Shown piece after piece: positions 61,783 through 64,000 of a DNA stretch of 64,000 nt. How positions within the stretch are numbered: the stretch's first letter is position 1; each line of letters starts with the position of its first letter. Both the position numbers and the translations under genes were made by a program. The notes under the pieces were generated by a model that saw only the letters and a program-made list of their open reading frames with translations, did no database searches and had not been told where the DNA came from. Origin of the DNA: Buxus sempervirens (taxonomy: Eukaryota > Streptophyta > Magnoliopsida > Buxales > Buxaceae); the NCBI GenBank assembly GCA_947561395.2, contig OX387194.1, positions 30,018,036-30,082,035 of the forward strand, read 5' to 3'.

Positions 61783-64000
61783 CTTTAATCTGTGCACTTC
61801 TAGATACCAAGGACATTGAAGCTCAAAACTTCAAAATCCGACCGTCCAGAATTCCAACACCAACTGGAACTTAAAAAGTCATCAGAAAAGAGGCTGAAAC
61901 CATAACAATGGAAACCAAACTAAGGACATGATAAGCCCCATCTTCAGGTCAACAAAAACTCTTTTACAGACACCATCATTAACTGATGTTCCAGGATTTC
62001 CTAGATGTTGCAAATAATAAGGAGAAACAACCCTGTAACAGAAATCATGTAACATAAATCACTCAACCTTCTCACTATTTTTAAGCAAAATTCACCAAAT
62101 TGCATCAATACATCAAACAACGAATGGCATATCAATCAGTAAACTTACGGGGAAAAAAGTAGTAATTGAACTTGAGAATATGCAATGATGGAAATTTGAA
62201 GTATTCGCACGCAATACATATGCAACATGAAGAGGACTGAAGAAGAATCATGAAATATAGAAAGCAAATTCAACAGCTCAACTGATGCAAGAATATCATA
62301 TGGTACACACCACGCATTAATGTAAAAGTTACAGACATTCACAAACTCAGATTTAGGAAAATAAAATGAGTCAACTTAGTGATGTGATTGAGCATCTCAT
62401 GCAAATATGGTACCTCCGGTGCTCCTCACTACAGAATCAGGAAAATGATTCCATATGTGAATATCTCACCCAATGACCTTGCAAAATGGGGGCCTCCAGT
62501 GTCTTGATTTTATTGCCATATCTTGTGGCTAATATAATCCCATCAATAAATCCTTTCGTTTTCCTTTGCTCTCCATGTGCACTTGTTTATTCAGTGAATA
62601 AAATTCTACATTCCATAATGGGGAAGAAAGAACCGTATTATTCAAATTGTTGAAATTGTAAGTAAATAAGCAAAAGGTCTGCATCATTTACTAAAAAGGT
62701 AGCATGGGACTTGTTGCTTATTTCCTAACATAACAGACAGGAAATTAATATGTTGTAACATAACCCATAACAGGCAATTAATATGTTGTAACCTAATGCA
62801 TTTCCCAAGATATATCTTCACAAAGACTCTAACCACAAGGGAAAAAATGTCGCTTTTTGCAGGCTGAACCTTCCATATCAGCATTTCCACACCTGGCAAA
62901 GTAGAGAGTCTACCAAATCAGCCTGGCTCACACGGTATATCTAGGGTAGTTAACCTTTGAAAAAATGAAAATTGGTGGATTGGAAGATATTTCATGTCAA
63001 GTTCACTTATGAGCGACCTAGATTGGACAGGTTGGGCAAAGTGGTGAACTACCAAACCAGTCTAGCTCACCTCACAAGATATATATGTTGGTAGATTAGA
63101 ATTATTAGTGTCATATTTCAGATCAATTTCCTTTTTCCCCGGATGGACCACTTCAGAACCTTTGAAATCTCTCATTGAGAGATTTTCCTCAATCCTGACA
63201 CCAGCTAACAACAAAAGCACATGCACAAAACAACTCTAAGCTGGAAAGTGACCATTTTACTGAAATTAAATGTATCATGTGCACATAGGACATGATGTAC
63301 AAATGAAACCTCATGAATGTCTTCTAAAGTACGGAAAAAAAAATGCATTATAGCATTTTTAGGACACAGTCCAGTTATTCCACCTCGGGCCAGATCTTTA
63401 TGAGAAAATGTACCAATTGCTTAATTCAATATAGCTAACCTCCTTAATTAACCATCAAATGTAATTAGTACACGAATTGATAAAGTCATGGCCAAGGAAT
63501 AGTAAGGGTTTCCATCCATGACTTTACTTTATTTTCTAATACTTCTTTTATAAAAAGTTATTTTGTAGATATTTCTGAATTTTATTTTTAATTTATGGAA
63601 GTCTTCTATTTGTAATTTTATCTGCTATTTAGAACTTCTTGGGGTTTCTACTTTGGATAAAGCTACCATTATAATCCCCCATGTTGGGCGGTGATGAGAT
63701 ATAAATTATAAAACGTACATAACCATCTACGAGCTTTTAGAAGTGCAATGCCTCTCATCATGTGAGACTCCATCCCTAACCACGATGCAGGATTAAGGAA
63801 ATCCTAATGAAAAAATAAATGTGTCAAGAATGAGACTCTAATCAACAAATATCTCTAGGCAATGCCCTTCGGACACACCCTAGAGGAGTAAACGCCGGAT
63901 ACATGAACCCACCCACAAGGCCCATGTACCATTTAAGTTAGAGAAAACCAGCAGGAGATGTGAACCCAAGATGTCTGAGTTTACAGTTCATTCCAGGCCA
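61783..64000 (-). promoter_or_regulatory. HAC1-like upstream region: 5' UTR, possible leader intron, promoter
   Basis: No protein-coding region recognised. Just upstream of the start, TCTAGAAGTGCACAG could be a leader-intron acceptor. The rest is AT-rich and could be 5' UTR intron. The end of the window (63974-63993) shares TGAGTTTACAGTTCATTCCA with 36229-36248 in the Sirevirus spacer. Confidence 0.4.

Overview
This is a window of flowering-plant nuclear DNA. It has AT-rich sequence, plant retrotransposon lineages (Ty1/copia Sirevirus, Ty3/gypsy Tekay/Del-like and Ogre/Tat-like), a hAT-type BED zinc-finger remnant, and an intron-containing plant HAC1-like gene with GT..AG splice sites. The species cannot be named from the sequence. 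No bacterial genes, tRNA, rRNA or CRISPR were seen.

Layout. The left edge (1-700) looks like the first exon, 5' UTR and CT-rich leader of a gene that runs off the window leftward on the minus strand. From 2319 to about 25680 lies a nest of long LTRs of one gypsy-type family, here called T1-T7 (sense ends TGTAARACCCC...GGGGCGTTACA, about 2.2-2.8 kb net each). They are inserted into an older diverged repeat (A1, A2) and into one another. T3 (6007-12741, target duplication TATAA) and T6 (15068-17295, target duplication AAGAT) have perfect 5-bp duplications. T4 sits inside T3, T3 inside T2, and T2 inside A1.

From 25680 a hAT DNA transposon begins; it is cut at 27317 by an eighth copy (T8), which keeps its primer-binding site and a broken gag (53435 to about 54985). 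The T8 LTR was hit by an Ogre-like solo LTR (B2, 29373-52853, duplication CACCT). B2 was hit by a gag-bearing Ogre/Tat-like element (B1, 30863-50611, duplication CTAGT). One LTR of B1 received a Sirevirus with an envelope-like third ORF (32591-41830, duplication CGTGT). Insertion order is therefore T8, then B2, then B1, then Sirevirus.

The only host gene recognised with confidence is at the right edge. Five minus-strand exons (58791-61782) join in phase into a 640-residue protein matching the N-terminal, glutamine-rich part of HAC1-type p300/CBP acetyltransferases. It ends just where homology stops and lacks all catalytic domains.

The most unusual unexplained signal is structural. Several T-family LTRs and both B-family LTRs carry clusters of short palindromes or hairpins whose stems differ from copy to copy while pairing and position are kept. 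Clear cases are 15660-15800, 29126-29260, 30437-30570, 32538-32586, 41839-41998 and the GC-rich blocks of T1, T4 and T6-T8.
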